Notes: a model not told the origin generated them from the sequence alone. A stretch of DNA of 64,000 nt from Granulosicoccaceae sp. 1_MG-2023 (GCA_030546905.1 JAUOPI010000007.1:104280-168279), one strand, 5' to 3'; positions 1 through 10,775 are shown, numbered from the stretch's first letter. Program-made: numbers and translations.

Positions 1-430
1 GGACCAGTTCGTTTTTCAGCAGCCCGAGTTCGTCGCGCCGTTCGCTGTATTCGCGGTCGTAGGGCACCCGCATCATCACATCGGCGATGTTCTTCTGCAG
101 GCGTGAGGCATTGTCGTCGCTGACCGTGTTGTCGATCCGCGGCCCGCGCCAGATGGCATTGCGCAGGTCGGCGTCGAGATTTTCGTCCGGTGTCAGCCAG
201 AGAATGTCCAGACGCACGCCGAGCTCGTCAGCGATACGCCGGGCCAGGGCCACGTCGATGCCTTTGGCGGTTCCGTCGTCCATCCAGGAGTAGGGCGGGA
301 AGTCTTTATAAACGGCGATTTTGATATAGCCGGAGTCCAGCACGTCGTCGTAACTGCGCGCGCAGGCCTGACCGCTGAGGGTCAGGCCCAGCAGGGCACA
401 GCAAATAAGGCAGGCCTTATTCTTCCACAT
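1..430 (-). CDS. Quinoprotein dehydrogenase-associated periplasmic substrate-binding protein (partial)
   Basis: The 3' part lies beyond the left edge; about 143 residues are visible. The protein begins MWKNKACLICCALLG, a secretion signal ending near a small-residue site before ARSYDD. It continues with IKIAVYKDFPPYSWMDD and GIDVALARRIADELG, the opening lobe of a family-3 type periplasmic binding protein. Proteins like this sit next to PQQ-dependent alcohol dehydrogenases and are annotated as dehydrogenase-associated ABC substrate-binding proteins. Its ATG overlaps the stop of the upstream cytochrome gene by 14 bases, so the two are probably translationally coupled. The ligand is unknown. Confidence 0.82.
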   Translation of the reverse strand, partial: MWKNKACLICCALLGLTLSGQACARSYDDVLDSGYIKIAVYKDFPPYSWMDDGTAKGIDVALARRIADELGVRLDILWLTPDENLDADLRNAIWRGPRIDNTVSDDNASRLQKNIADVMMRVPYDREYSERRDELGLLKNELV

Positions 431-848
431 AGATCGAAACCAGCCATGTACGGATCGCCCAGAGCGCTTCCTGACTGAGGTAATCGGCCATGGCCGGCAT
501 ATAGACTTTGCCGTCACGGACAGCGCCTTCGCGGACGCGGTAGACATACCACTCGTCGCCGTCTATGCCCGGTTCGAGCATGCGCAGATCAGGCGCGATA
601 CCGCCGGAAATACCTTCCAGGCCGTGGCAGCGGGCGCAGTTCTGGGTATAGGCCGAGGAGCCGATTTCGAGAACCTTGGCGTCGTCCGGGGAGTAAGGGT
701 TTTCTTCCAGCCACTCGTCGCCGAGTTGCGGGAGTTCATGTGTATCTACGGCCTGCGGGGTAACGTCGCCGTGTGCCATCAGATAGCCCGGCAGTGCGAT
801 CGTAATCAGGGCGAGAGCCGTCAACAGGCTTCTGGGATGCTTCATCAT
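417..848 (-). CDS. pedF: PedF-like cytochrome c-550
   Basis: This 143-residue protein carries a signal peptide (hydrophobic LLTALALITIALPGYLMA), the segment HGDVTPQAVDT typical of the PedF family, one heme-attachment motif CARCH near residue 71, and a downstream MPAM segment that can give the axial Met ligand. It should act in the periplasm, taking electrons from a PQQ-dependent alcohol dehydrogenase. It is the first gene of a minus-strand pair with the substrate-binding protein and is divergent from the plus-strand PQQ-associated genes. The family assignment is from remembered sequence similarity; the heme motif is directly visible. Confidence 0.88.
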   Translation of the reverse strand: MMKHPRSLLTALALITIALPGYLMAHGDVTPQAVDTHELPQLGDEWLEENPYSPDDAKVLEIGSSAYTQNCARCHGLEGISGGIAPDLRMLEPGIDGDEWYVYRVREGAVRDGKVYMPAMADYLSQEALWAIRTWLVSIYVEE

Positions 849-1149
849 TATTATCTACTCACTTCGAAATGCGGTGTCAGTGGGTCGCGTCAATTTCAGA
901 CACTGCAAATTTTGCTGCGCGTGCTGTGCTTTGAGTAGTGTACTTTTGATGAGAGGGCGCCATTCTTTAGTAGTAAGTTCTGAGTCGCGCCGGGCGCCGG
1001 CGGCGATGTGAATTCCGCCCGCGCCCGGCCGGGAAAATCTCCCAATCCCTTGCCGACTGCTACTTTGGTAGCAGTCAGATACTTCCATCAGCAGATACCC
1101 GCGCCGGGCCGTACGTCTACACTACGGACACTTGTCTATTGCAGGGAGA
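849..1149. other. Divergent intergenic region of the PQQ-associated genes
   Basis: This 301-base spacer lies between the cytochrome gene (minus) and the substrate-binding gene (plus), so it should hold both promoters. The only clear structure is a 9-base inverted repeat at 1055-1076. I do not see a convincing protein-coding gene here. Confidence 0.6.
1055..1076. promoter_or_regulatory. Inverted repeat, possible operator or leader hairpin
   Basis: GACTGCTAC (1055-1063) and GTAGCAGTC (1068-1076) are perfect 9-base arms around a 4-base loop. The repeat lies about 75 bases before the plus-strand gene and is not followed by a T run, so it is not a standard terminator. The site could bind the nearby AgmR/ErbR-like regulator or form a leader hairpin; both are inferences. 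Confidence 0.4.
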
Positions 1150-2331
1150 ATGTGCGTGCTCAGGAACTTACTACAGGCCGTGACGGCGACCTGTCTGTTG
1201 TGTTTGCCGGGCCTGAGTCAGGCGACGCTGTCGATTCCGCTGGCGTACCTGAAACTGGAGACCGAATCTGCGCCGGTCTTGTCCAACATCCTGCCGGAAC
1301 CGGAGGATGCCGGCTTGCAGGGCGTGCAGCTGGCCATCAGCGACAGCAATACCACGGGGCGTTTTCTCAAACACGAGTACCGCCTTGAATCGGCCGCTGC
1401 CGACTCCGTCGCCGCGCTGATCACACAGGCGCAAAGCTGGCTGGAGGAAGGTATTCATTACTTTGTGCTGGATATGCCGGCCGCCGGATTGCGGGAGTTT
1501 GCCGCGCATTTCGCCGATGAACCGGTCTTGTTGTTTAACGCCGGCAGCCGCGATACCGGTTTGCGCAGCCGTGATTGTCCGGCCAACACACTCCATACAC
1601 GCCCATCCGATGCCATGCTGGCCGATGCACTGGGGCAGTGGTATGTGAGCCGTAAACAGAAAAACTGGTTTCTGATCAGCGGCTCGCGTGCGCAAGACAA
1701 CGGCTTTGCCGACGCCCTGCGGCGCACCGCCAAACGCTACGGCATTACGCTGGTAGCGGACAAAGCCTGGACCTTTGATACCGATCTGCGCCGCACCGCC
1801 GCGCAGGAAATGCCGGCCTTTACCCGTGCCGATGACTATGACGCGGTGGTGGTGGCCGATGTGGCCGGCGATTTCGGTGAATATGTATTGCACAACACCT
1901 GGTTGCCGCGGCCGGTGGCCGGCACGCAGGGGCTGATGCCGTTGGCCTGGCACCGCTCGGTTGAGCAGTGGGGGGCAGCGCAGCTGCAAAAGCGCTTTGA
2001 AGAACAGGCCGGGCGCTGGATGAACAGCGCGGACTACGCGGCCTGGGCGGCTGTGCGCAGTGTCGCCGAAGCGGTCACGCGGACCAATTCCGCCGAACCC
2101 GGCGGCGTTCTCGATTATCTGATGTCTGACGACTTTGAGCTGGCCGGCTTTAAGGGACGCAAGCTCAGTTACCGCCGCTGGAACGGCCAGCTACGCCAGC
2201 CGGTGCCCCTGGTGCACCCGCGTGCGCTGGTCGCGCAGGCTCCCTTAGACGGCTTTCTGCACCCCGAAACTGAACTCGATACGCTCGGCCTCGAGCAGCG
2301 CGAATCCGATTGCGCGCTGTTCGTCCGCTAG
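1150..2331 (+). CDS. PQQ-associated ABC transporter substrate-binding protein
   Basis: This protein of about 393 residues has a short hydrophobic leader (LLQAVTATCLLCLPGLSQA) followed by a type-1 periplasmic binding fold like the Leu/Ile/Val receptors. It matches the family found beside PQQ-dependent alcohol dehydrogenases (opening LSIPLAYLKLE, later DMPAAGLREFA and FLISGSRAQDNGFA). It would bind a ligand in the periplasm; no permease or ATPase partner is in this window. The start is uncertain: ATG 1150 lies almost on the GGGAG at 1144-1148, whereas GTG 1156 has normal spacing. The next gene starts 23 bases downstream with AGGAG, so the two are co-transcribed. Confidence 0.83.
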   Translation: MCVLRNLLQAVTATCLLCLPGLSQATLSIPLAYLKLETESAPVLSNILPEPEDAGLQGVQLAISDSNTTGRFLKHEYRLESAAADSVAALITQAQSWLEEGIHYFVLDMPAAGLREFAAHFADEPVLLFNAGSRDTGLRSRDCPANTLHTRPSDAMLADALGQWYVSRKQKNWFLISGSRAQDNGFADALRRTAKRYGITLVADKAWTFDTDLRRTAAQEMPAFTRADDYDAVVVADVAGDFGEYVLHNTWLPRPVAGTQGLMPLAWHRSVEQWGAAQLQKRFEEQAGRWMNSADYAAWAAVRSVAEAVTRTNSAEPGGVLDYLMSDDFELAGFKGRKLSYRRWNGQLRQPVPLVHPRALVAQAPLDGFLHPETELDTLGLEQRESDCALFVR

Positions 2332-2353
2332 TACCACCTCAGGAGAAGAATTC

Positions 2354-3328
2354 ATGACTATATCGCCCCGCTTGACCGTTTCCGCTGCGTCGCTGGCGCT
2401 GGCTTTGCTGGCACCGGCCGCCCAGGCCCAGACCGCCTGGGTATCCAATGAAAAAGACAACACCATCTCGGTGATTGATCTGGAAACCATGGAAGTGACC
2501 GACACGCTGGAGGTGGGCAAGCGCCCGCGCGGCATTATCTTTAACAAGGACAAGAGTCTGCTGTATATCTGCGCGAGCGATTCCGACACGGTGCAGGTGA
2601 TGGATGTGGAGACGCGCAAAATCATCGCCGATCTGCCTTCCGGTGAAGATCCCGAGCAGTTTGCCCTGCATCCGAACGATCGTTTCCTCTATATCGCCAA
2701 TGAGGACGATGCGCTGGCCACCGTGGTGGATGTAAAGACCGGCGAGGTGGTCAAGCAGATTGATGTCGGTGTGGAGCCGGAAGGCATGGCCGTCAGTCCG
2801 GATGGCAAGCTGGCGGTTAACACCAGTGAAACCACCAATATGGTGCACTGGATTGATGTGGAGAAGCAGGAGCTGATCGACAACACGCTGGTCGGGCAGC
2901 GCCCGCGTCATGCCGAGTTTACCGCTGACGGCACAAAGCTCTGGGTCTCGGCGGAGATCGGCGGCACGGTGTCAGTGATCGATGTGGCCACCCGTCAGGT
3001 CGAACACGAGTTGGATTTCCATATCCGCGGCATGCAGCCGGACCGGATTCAGCCGGTCGGGATTCAGATCACCGGCGATGGCAAGACCGCATTTGTGGCG
3101 CTTGGCCCGTCAAACCATGTGGCAGTGGTGGACACCGCCAGCATGGAAGTGAAGGACTATCTGCTGGTCGGTCGCCGGGTCTGGCATATGGCTTTTACTG
3201 AAGACGAAAAAATGCTTCTGACCACCAACGGCATCAGCGGCGATGTGTCGGTGATCAATGTGCCGGAACTGCGCGTTGAGAAGTCCATAAAGGTCGGACG
3301 TTTCCCCTGGGGAATCCGCGTCCGCTAA
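2354..3328 (+). CDS. PQQ-dependent catabolism-associated beta-propeller protein (YVTN repeats)
   Basis: This 324-residue protein has a signal peptide (LALALLAPAAQAQ) and about seven repeats of the YVTN/NHL-like propeller type: WVSNEKDNTISVID, LYICASDSDTVQVMD, LYIANEDDALATVVD, LWVSAEIGGTVSVID and others. Proteins of this kind are encoded next to PQQ-dependent alcohol oxidation genes and are exported; their exact role is unsettled (a dehydrogenase accessory or carrier). A clear AGGAG precedes the ATG. It shares the operon with the upstream binding protein and lies about 200 bases before the response regulator gene. Confidence 0.86.
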   Translation: MTISPRLTVSAASLALALLAPAAQAQTAWVSNEKDNTISVIDLETMEVTDTLEVGKRPRGIIFNKDKSLLYICASDSDTVQVMDVETRKIIADLPSGEDPEQFALHPNDRFLYIANEDDALATVVDVKTGEVVKQIDVGVEPEGMAVSPDGKLAVNTSETTNMVHWIDVEKQELIDNTLVGQRPRHAEFTADGTKLWVSAEIGGTVSVIDVATRQVEHELDFHIRGMQPDRIQPVGIQITGDGKTAFVALGPSNHVAVVDTASMEVKDYLLVGRRVWHMAFTEDEKMLLTTNGISGDVSVINVPELRVEKSIKVGRFPWGIRVR

Positions 3329-3535
3329 GCGATCTGCTATGCACAGATTTGTTGCAGCGGCGACCGGGCAGGGTGGAGATGACGCAATGTCTCTGCGCTT
3401 AGGCTATGATTGGCCTTCGGTCGTCGCCTGCGACACGACCCGGTTGCGGTTACCAGAACAACAAAAACACTCTCTGCGGCACCGGTACGTGGGCGACTTT
3501 CCGTATCAACCAATGAGAGAGACCGGGGGACATAC

Positions 3536-4207
3536 GTGTACAACATCCTAATTGCCGACGATCATCCGCTGTTCCGGGAAGCAATCATCAACGTTATCCG
3601 CCAGGAATTTCCCGGCTGTACGATCAACGAATGTGAAGACCTCGACGGTGCCATGGGCATTACGGCGCAGAACGACGAGCTCGACCTGATTTTGTTGGAC
3701 CTGGACATGCCGGGAATGAATGGCCTGAACGGACTGATCGGTCTGCGCAACGCCGCGCCGACGATTCCGGTGGTGATTGTATCGGCTGAGAAAAACAAGC
3801 AGGTCGTGCTGCAGGCGATTACCTACGGTGCGGTCGGTTTTATTGCCAAGTCATCGCCGCGGGAGCAAATGGGCAAGGCCTTACAGACGATTCTCGACGG
3901 CAATGTCTATTTGCCGCCGGATATTATCCGCGCCGACGGACAGGCTCAGACCTCACAGGGCGGTGATGAAAGCGTGCGGCCGATTTCGCCGGAGCTGCTG
4001 TCGTCTCTGACCCGCCGGCAATTGCTGGTGCTCGAGCGCATGGCCAAAGGCGAATCCAACAAGCAGATCGCCTATAACCTGAATATTGCTGAAACCACGG
4101 TCAAAACCCACGTCTCGGCGATTCTGCGCAAGCTCGGTGTTTATAACCGCATACAGGCGATTCTGTCAGCCGGCGATATCGATTTTCACGAGTATTTAAA
4201 ACGCTAG
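3536..4207 (+). CDS. agmR: AgmR/ErbR-like LuxR-family response regulator
   Basis: With the GTG start at 3536 the protein has 223 residues. GGGGGA lies just upstream, and the family normally opens with a [16 protein letters not shown] segment, so I prefer this start over a longer frame that opens at 3410. The receiver domain shows the acidic pair D8 D9, the phospho-acceptor D55 ([10 protein letters not shown]) and a conserved K (AKSSPREQM). The C-terminal half is a LuxR/FixJ helix-turn-helix ([32 protein letters not shown]). Relatives control PQQ-dependent ethanol and glycerol oxidation, which fits its position. Its sensor kinase is not in view. Confidence 0.87.
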   Translation: MYNILIADDHPLFREAIINVIRQEFPGCTINECEDLDGAMGITAQNDELDLILLDLDMPGMNGLNGLIGLRNAAPTIPVVIVSAEKNKQVVLQAITYGAVGFIAKSSPREQMGKALQTILDGNVYLPPDIIRADGQAQTSQGGDESVRPISPELLSSLTRRQLLVLERMAKGESNKQIAYNLNIAETTVKTHVSAILRKLGVYNRIQAILSAGDIDFHEYLKR

Positions 4208-4240
4208 TAAAACGCTGGCAGCGGCCGCTTGGCGGGGAAC

Positions 4241-4274
4241 AAAAAAAGCGCGTTAGTTACGCGCTTTTTTTTTT
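4241..4274. terminator. Bidirectional rho-independent terminator
   Basis: A7 precedes GCGCG-TTAGTTA-CGCGC, followed by T10. The hairpin has an A run on one side and a T run on the other, so it can end both the response regulator (plus) and flgM (minus), which converge here. Confidence 0.88.
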
Positions 4275-4288
4275 GCTCAACAGCGGAC

Positions 4289-4591
4289 TTATGTGTTGCT
4301 CAGAAGTTGTTCAAGTTCGAGAAACTTGCGTGCAACACGGTCGGCGTTGAGCTGATAGTTGCCTGATTCGATACGTGTGCGGATTTCATCGATACGCTGC
4401 TGATCCACCTGCTCGCCTTTGGCAAGCGCTGAACTCAACGATTCAATGGATAAGAGTGTATTTGTCGGATCAAGGGTGTCTTCCGGTGCACTGGCGTGCC
4501 CGGTCTGAGTCGTCGCGGCGGCGGGGGAAGTTGTGGCCCGGACTGCGTGTACCTTGCGAAGCTCCGACAAACTGGTCACTGGATCTGCCAT
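4289..4591 (-). CDS. flgM: Anti-sigma-28 factor FlgM
   Basis: This 100-residue protein has the FlgM layout: a low-complexity N-terminal half and a C-terminal sigma-binding helix region (VDQQRIDEIRTRIESG, YQLNADRVARKFLELEQLL). FlgM holds FliA (sigma-28) inactive until the hook is complete and is then exported by the flagellar machine. It stands alone here, facing the PQQ regulator and divergent from fleQ, whereas in most relatives it lies beside flgA and flgN; those genes are about 38 kb away. I found no exact sigma-28 promoter upstream. Confidence 0.88.
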   Translation of the reverse strand: MADPVTSLSELRKVHAVRATTSPAAATTQTGHASAPEDTLDPTNTLLSIESLSSALAKGEQVDQQRIDEIRTRIESGNYQLNADRVARKFLELEQLLSNT

Positions 4592-5144
4592 GATGATGTT
4601 CCCGATTCTCTTATAGTTGTTATTGTAGTTCCCTTAGCGTCGATGCACAGGACTGTCTTGATAGTGATTGTTACGCCGACTTTGCAAAGTGCGAACTAAC
4701 TCCCCGGTTCGCGCCGGCCGATGGCCCGGAATCCTGCCTGTGTCATCCTCCTGAGTGTGCTTGTTGCAGGCGTTTTCTGTGTCATGTGAAAAGCGCAGCC
4801 GGATTTTTCCTGAATCGCTTTTGATATTACCGGATGTCAATTTCCCGTCTTGTCCGGCCTGGCCGGAATCCCGACTGTGCACGGTTTTGTTCAGAAAAGC
4901 AGTTTAATTTCAATAATCTGCAAATTTGGCCGGCTTTTTTCCGGCGTCGTGCATGTGTCTTGTCGTGCAGGCCAAGCACAGAGCGCCTGAAAGACAAGTG
5001 TCGATTTTGTGGCGATGTTGAATTTTGTGTCTACAATCAAAGTCAACTGCTCCCGTCGTTACGGGAATTCAATAAACCAATCGTGTTCCGGCGTGGGCAT
5101 CCCGTCGAGAGGATTTACCCGGTTCACAGGCTACAAGGCGGGTC
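4592..5144. other. Divergent flgM / fleQ intergenic region
   Basis: About 550 bases without a convincing gene. It must contain the fleQ and flgM promoters. A TACAAT hexamer at about 5031-5036 could be the -10 of a sigma-70 promoter for fleQ, but I cannot place a good -35. A GCCGG/CCGGC pair around a T run lies near 4929-4945. Its base composition is more AT-rich than the flanking genes. Confidence 0.5.
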
Positions 5145-6602
<1,458 letters not shown>

Positions 6603-6626
6603 GACGGCCTCAGCGCCGAAATACAG

Positions 6627-6660
6627 GCCCGGCAGACCTTGCGGTTTGCCGGGCTTTTTT
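6627..6660 (+). terminator. Rho-independent terminator of fleQ
   Basis: GCCCGGCA (6627-6634) pairs with TGCCGGGC (6647-6654) and is followed by T6. It separates fleQ from the fli operon. Confidence 0.88.
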
Positions 6661-6932
6661 GTGTCCGCCTTTCGTGCACCGTGCGGCGACGGAAAAACGT
6701 CACCCTGTGTCGGCTGCGGCGCGTAAATCCCGCTGTAAACCCGCCACCGGCGGGTGTTCCGGCACTGTGCAGACGCCGGTCCTGCTCTGGCGCTTCTGAT
6801 GGGGAGGCGCGCTATGTCCTTGTTTTTCTGCGTTAAAGTAATGTCGGGTACGAAGTTTGCGCGGTACTGTGGCGGGCTGTTGCAACGCGCTGCGCCGGGG
6901 ACGCGGACAAAGCCGGCCAAACTTTAAGTGCA

Positions 6933-6948
6933 GGGCACGCAATTTGCT
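6933..6948 (+). promoter_or_regulatory. Sigma-54 promoter of the fli operon
   Basis: GGGCAC-GCAAT-TTGCT matches the -24/-12 consensus TGGCAC-N5-TTGCA/T at all but the first base, with the strict GG-N10-GC spacing. It lies 69 bases before the fliE ATG, and the FleQ gene is directly upstream, so FleQ-dependent transcription is a sound inference. The rest of the 415-base fleQ-fliE gap holds the terminator and a short GC-rich inverted repeat at 6740-6754. Confidence 0.78.
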
Positions 6949-7017
6949 CAAGCCCCTGTGAACCCGGCGTGTTTTTTTACGCCGTAAATCGTTTTCAAGG
7001 ATTGAAACGGGTACCAC

Positions 7018-7347
7018 ATGGACAATCGCATCGATTCGACAGCATTGCTGTCCCAACTGCGGGTCATGGCTGATCAGGCCGGGATCCCGCCGGTTTCAGA
7101 ACAACCGGCCACCCGGGTCGGTGAATCACCTTTTACCTCATTGCTGGAAAACTCCCTGCAGGCGGTCAATGTACGCCAGCAAAGTGCCGCACGTCTGACC
7201 GAAGCCTTTGAGCTCGGTGATCCTTCGGTGGATCTGGCGCAGGTCAGCATCGAAATGCAGAAAGCCCGCATCGCCTTTGAAGCACTCTCGCAAGTGCGCA
7301 ACAAGGTCATCGCGGCATATCAGGAAATCATGAATATGTCGGTCTGA
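7018..7347 (+). CDS. fliE: Flagellar hook-basal body protein FliE
   Basis: This 109-residue protein ends in the typical FliE region (DLAQVSIEMQKARIAFEALSQ, then RNKVIAAYQEIMNMSV). FliE joins the MS ring to the rod and is among the first exported proteins. It is the first gene after the sigma-54 element, with fliF 39 bases downstream. Its length is usual for the family. Confidence 0.95.
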   Translation: MDNRIDSTALLSQLRVMADQAGIPPVSEQPATRVGESPFTSLLENSLQAVNVRQQSAARLTEAFELGDPSVDLAQVSIEMQKARIAFEALSQVRNKVIAAYQEIMNMSV

Positions 7348-7386
7348 GCCGGCCTGTTTCTTAAACTCCAGGATGAAGTTTGATTT

Positions 7387-9075
7387 ATGAATACAAGTGT
7401 CGCCGGTGAACTCGCCACAGCCAAACCTGACCTGCCGCAGGGCATTGCCGGGCAGATTGCCCGTGGTCTGGGCTCTCCGCAATTCGGGGCCTTGGTTGCA
7501 TTATCTGCTGCACTGACGCTGGGAGCAGGTCTGATCCTCTGGACCATGAAACCGTCGATGGTGCCGGTCTACGACCGTCTGCAGCAGCAGGATATTGCTG
7601 ACGTGCTGGATATGGCCCGGGCGGAGAATATTCCTTTTGAAGTGCAGGCCGGTACCGGTCTGGTTCTGGTGCCGCAGGACAAGGTCAATATGCTGCGCAT
7701 CAAGCTGTCGGCCAGCGGCATCGGCTCCGGCGGCAGTCTCGGGCTTGAGCAACTGCAACAGGAGCAGTCGCTGGGCACCAGTCAGTTTATCGAGACCGCC
7801 CGCTATCATCATGCGCTGGAGACCGAGCTGAGCCGCACGATTTCCAGTATGCGTAACATCGATTCTGCGCGCGTCCATCTGGCCCTGCCGAAACAGTCGG
7901 TGTTTATCCGTGACCGCGCTAAAGCCACCGCATCAGTGATGCTGAAGCTGCTGCCGGGCCGTTTGCTCGAAGACGGACAGGTCGCGGCTATCACCAATCT
8001 GGTGGCCGCCGGTATTGCCTATCTGGAACCGTCTCAGGTGACGGTGGTTGACCAGTACGGCAAGCTGCTTTCATCGCCGGATGACAACAGCACCAGCGCC
8101 GAGACACGTAAGCAGTTTGCCTATTCACGACAGCTCGAATCGCTGTATGCCAAACGTATCGAAACGCTGCTCGCGCCGATACTGGGTGAGGGCAATGTGC
8201 GCGCGACGGTGACTGCGGATGTCGACTTCACCTACAACGAACAAACTCAGGAAATCTTCGAACCTGATGAGGCGCAGGTCCGCAGCGAGCAAAGTCAGGA
8301 ACAGCAGATCCGCAACGGCGGTCTGGCTGCCGGGGTTCCCGGCGCGCTGACCAATCAGCCCCCGGCGGCCGGCAATCTCGACGGCGAGGAAGAGGGCGCT
8401 GAGGGCGCAGCCGACACGCCGCTTAACACCTCCTCTCAGGTCACGCGTAATTTCGAGCTGGATAAAACCATCTCGCATACACGGCGCGTACCGGGGCAGA
8501 TACGCCAGGTCTCGGTGGCGGTGCTGGTCGATGACAAGAAAACCGTCAATGAAGAGGGTGAGGTTGTGCGTACCCCGCTGACGGCGGAAGAAATTGATCG
8601 TCTGACGCAGCTGGTTCACGAGGCCATAGGTTACAACGAGGCACGCGGGGACAGTGTTGTGGTTATGAACCAGTCCTTCCAGCCGCCGGTGGAAATCGAA
8701 GCGATCGAAGAGGCGCCGATCTGGGAACAGCCCTGGGTCTGGAACGCCGGTCGTCAGGTGCTGATCGGGCTGTCCGTGCTGCTGCTGATCCTGATGGTGG
8801 TGCGTCCTGCGATGAAAAACCTCAAGTCAGGCACTGTGGTGGCGCGTTTGGATGAAAAAACCTCCGGCGCAGCAGAGTTGGCTTTGGAAGACGGCAGCGC
8901 CGCAGCCTCAGGGCAAAGTGCCGGGGCGAACGGATCAAACAGTGAAAACGCGCTTGAGCCACCGGCTCAGGTTTACGGTGATATTCTCAATCTGGCCAGA
9001 GCAATGGCTGACGAAGATCCCAAGCGGGTTGCCAGAGTTGTAAAAGATTGGGTAGGAGAAGCTAACAATGGCTGA
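7387..9075 (+). CDS. fliF: Flagellar MS-ring protein FliF
   Basis: This 562-residue protein has an N-terminal membrane helix near residues 37-57 and a second near 455-475, flanking the periplasmic ring-building part (MARAENIPFEVQ, RTISSMRNIDSARVHLALP). The C-terminal cytoplasmic tail ends with ARVVKDWVGE, the FliG-binding segment. FliF forms the MS ring on which the motor and export gate assemble. The gene overlaps fliG by 8 bases. Length and order are normal. Confidence 0.96.
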   Translation: MNTSVAGELATAKPDLPQGIAGQIARGLGSPQFGALVALSAALTLGAGLILWTMKPSMVPVYDRLQQQDIADVLDMARAENIPFEVQAGTGLVLVPQDKVNMLRIKLSASGIGSGGSLGLEQLQQEQSLGTSQFIETARYHHALETELSRTISSMRNIDSARVHLALPKQSVFIRDRAKATASVMLKLLPGRLLEDGQVAAITNLVAAGIAYLEPSQVTVVDQYGKLLSSPDDNSTSAETRKQFAYSRQLESLYAKRIETLLAPILGEGNVRATVTADVDFTYNEQTQEIFEPDEAQVRSEQSQEQQIRNGGLAAGVPGALTNQPPAAGNLDGEEEGAEGAADTPLNTSSQVTRNFELDKTISHTRRVPGQIRQVSVAVLVDDKKTVNEEGEVVRTPLTAEEIDRLTQLVHEAIGYNEARGDSVVVMNQSFQPPVEIEAIEEAPIWEQPWVWNAGRQVLIGLSVLLLILMVVRPAMKNLKSGTVVARLDEKTSGAAELALEDGSAAASGQSAGANGSNSENALEPPAQVYGDILNLARAMADEDPKRVARVVKDWVGEANNG

Positions 9076-10090
9076 AGTGGCCGAATCTGACGTGCTGGCC
9101 GGGCTCAACGGGCCGGCCCATGCGGCAATCCTGTTAATGGCTTTGGGTGAAGACAAAGCCGCAAGCGTGCTGCGGCATATGGACCCGAAAGAGGTTCAGG
9201 TGCTCGGTGAGGCCATGTCCGGAATCAACGGCGTGTCGCAGGCGCAGATCGGCGGCATACTCGACCGCTTCCTGGACAAGGTCAAGCAGGAATCCTCGCT
9301 GGGCGTGGGCAGCCGCGACTATCTGCGCAAAACCCTGACCCGCGCGCTGGGCCATGAACGTGCCGGCAGCATTCTGGGCCAGATCAAGGTCGAGGGCGAC
9401 GGCGTCGGCCTGGATTCACTTAAGTGGATGTCGCCGCGTGCAGTGGCAAACATTATCTACAATGAGCATCCGCAAATCATCGCCATTGTGCTGACCCACC
9501 TTGAACGCGATCAGGCAGGACGGGTGCTGGATCTGTTGCCCAAGGAAATCCACACCGATGTTCTGGTGCGGATTACCAAGCTTGACACTATTCACCCGAG
9601 TGCGCTGAAAGAGCTCAATGAGGTGATCCAGCGTCTGTTTGAAGAAAATGCCGATACCGAGCTGACCGGCTTGGGCGGGGTGTCCGCTGCGGCGGAGATT
9701 CTCAACGGGGTCAGCAAAGAATCCGAAACCGCTGTGCTCGAAGCGCTTGATCAGCGCGATGCCGAGCTCAGTCAGCAGATTCAGGAGAAGATGTTTATCT
9801 TCGACAACCTGATGGGTGTGGATGACCGCGGTATGCAGTCCTTGCTGCGCGAGGTGCAGACCGACAAGCTGATTCTGGCCCTGAAAGGTTGTTCTGATGA
9901 TCTGAAGGAAAAAATCTTCCGCAATATGTCCAAGCGGGCGGCAGAAATGCTGCGTGATGATCTTGAAGCCAAAGGGCCGGTGCGTCTGGCCGAAGTAGAA
10001 GAAGCGCAGAAAGAGATTCTTTCTGTGGCGCTGCGTATGGCGGAAGACGGCACCCTGGCGCTGGGCGGTAAAGGAGATGAATTTGTCTAA
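9068..10090 (+). CDS. fliG: Flagellar motor switch protein FliG
   Basis: This 340-residue protein carries the three FliG parts: the N-terminal FliF-binding domain (AAILLMALGEDKAASVLRHM), the middle EHPQ region (EHPQIIAIVLTHL), and the C-terminal torque helix with charged residues (MQSLLREVQTDKLILALKG, then KIFRNMSKRAAEMLRDD). It links the MS ring to FliM and contacts the stator. It overlaps fliF at its start and fliH at its end. Confidence 0.96.
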   Translation: MAEVAESDVLAGLNGPAHAAILLMALGEDKAASVLRHMDPKEVQVLGEAMSGINGVSQAQIGGILDRFLDKVKQESSLGVGSRDYLRKTLTRALGHERAGSILGQIKVEGDGVGLDSLKWMSPRAVANIIYNEHPQIIAIVLTHLERDQAGRVLDLLPKEIHTDVLVRITKLDTIHPSALKELNEVIQRLFEENADTELTGLGGVSAAAEILNGVSKESETAVLEALDQRDAELSQQIQEKMFIFDNLMGVDDRGMQSLLREVQTDKLILALKGCSDDLKEKIFRNMSKRAAEMLRDDLEAKGPVRLAEVEEAQKEILSVALRMAEDGTLALGGKGDEFV

Positions 10091-10775
10091 GGTGATGAGG
10101 CCCGACGCATCGGCGACCGTCACCCCCTGGCAGGTGCCGCCGCTGGAGCAGGTGCGCAGTGCTGCGCCGGCAGACAACATCAGCGGTTTTACGGTCACCG
10201 ACTACGCGAACAGCGCCGGGCCGGAACCTGAGCCTGAGCCGCAGGCCGAGCCGGTCAAGGGTTATGAAGACGGCTATGCGGACGGGCTTGCCGAAGGGCA
10301 GCGCCGTGCCGCGGTCAGCTGTGAGCAGGAACGGGCCGAACTGCAAGCCCTGCTGCACGCCCTGGCGCGGCCGCTTGAACAGGTCAATCAGGCAGTCGAG
10401 AACGAACTGACAGCGCTGGCACTGGCGGCAGCCAAGATGATTCTGCGTCGCGAGCTGAGTGCCCAACCGGCCCATATTACAGGCCTGATCCGTGATGCAA
10501 TCAACAGCCTGCCCGCGTCAGGTAGCGTAATCCATGTGCAGCTGAATCCGGCTGACGCGGTTCTGGTGCGTGAGGCCCTGAGCGGCGACACATCAGCGCA
10601 AGCCTGGCAAATCCGCGAGGATGCAAGCCTGCAGCGCGGCCAGTGTCATGTGCACACCGAAAGCTCTTTTGTTGATGCGGGCATTGATGCCCTGATAAAC
10701 CGACTGGCCGCAGAAATGAGTGGCGGTCGCCGTGCAACGGATCAGAATGAGAACATCTGGGATGAAGCAGTCTGA
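10077..10775 (+). CDS. fliH: Flagellar export ATPase regulator FliH
   Basis: This 232-residue protein has a Pro/Glu-rich N-terminal part (about residues 43-60), then [13 protein letters not shown] and a coiled region with small residues, and a C-terminal domain ([19 protein letters not shown]) of the FliH/HrpE type. FliH holds FliI and docks it at the C ring. The gene overlaps fliG by 14 bases and fliI by about 14, as expected for coupled translation. Confidence 0.92.
   Translation: MNLSKVMRPDASATVTPWQVPPLEQVRSAAPADNISGFTVTDYANSAGPEPEPEPQAEPVKGYEDGYADGLAEGQRRAAVSCEQERAELQALLHALARPLEQVNQAVENELTALALAAAKMILRRELSAQPAHITGLIRDAINSLPASGSVIHVQLNPADAVLVREALSGDTSAQAWQIREDASLQRGQCHVHTESSFVDAGIDALINRLAAEMSGGRRATDQNENIWDEAV

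Noticed and set aside
6872..6890. TGGCGGGCTGTTGCA as a sigma-54 promoter before fliE
   Set aside because: The GG to GC distance is 9 rather than 10; the element at 6933 has the right spacing.
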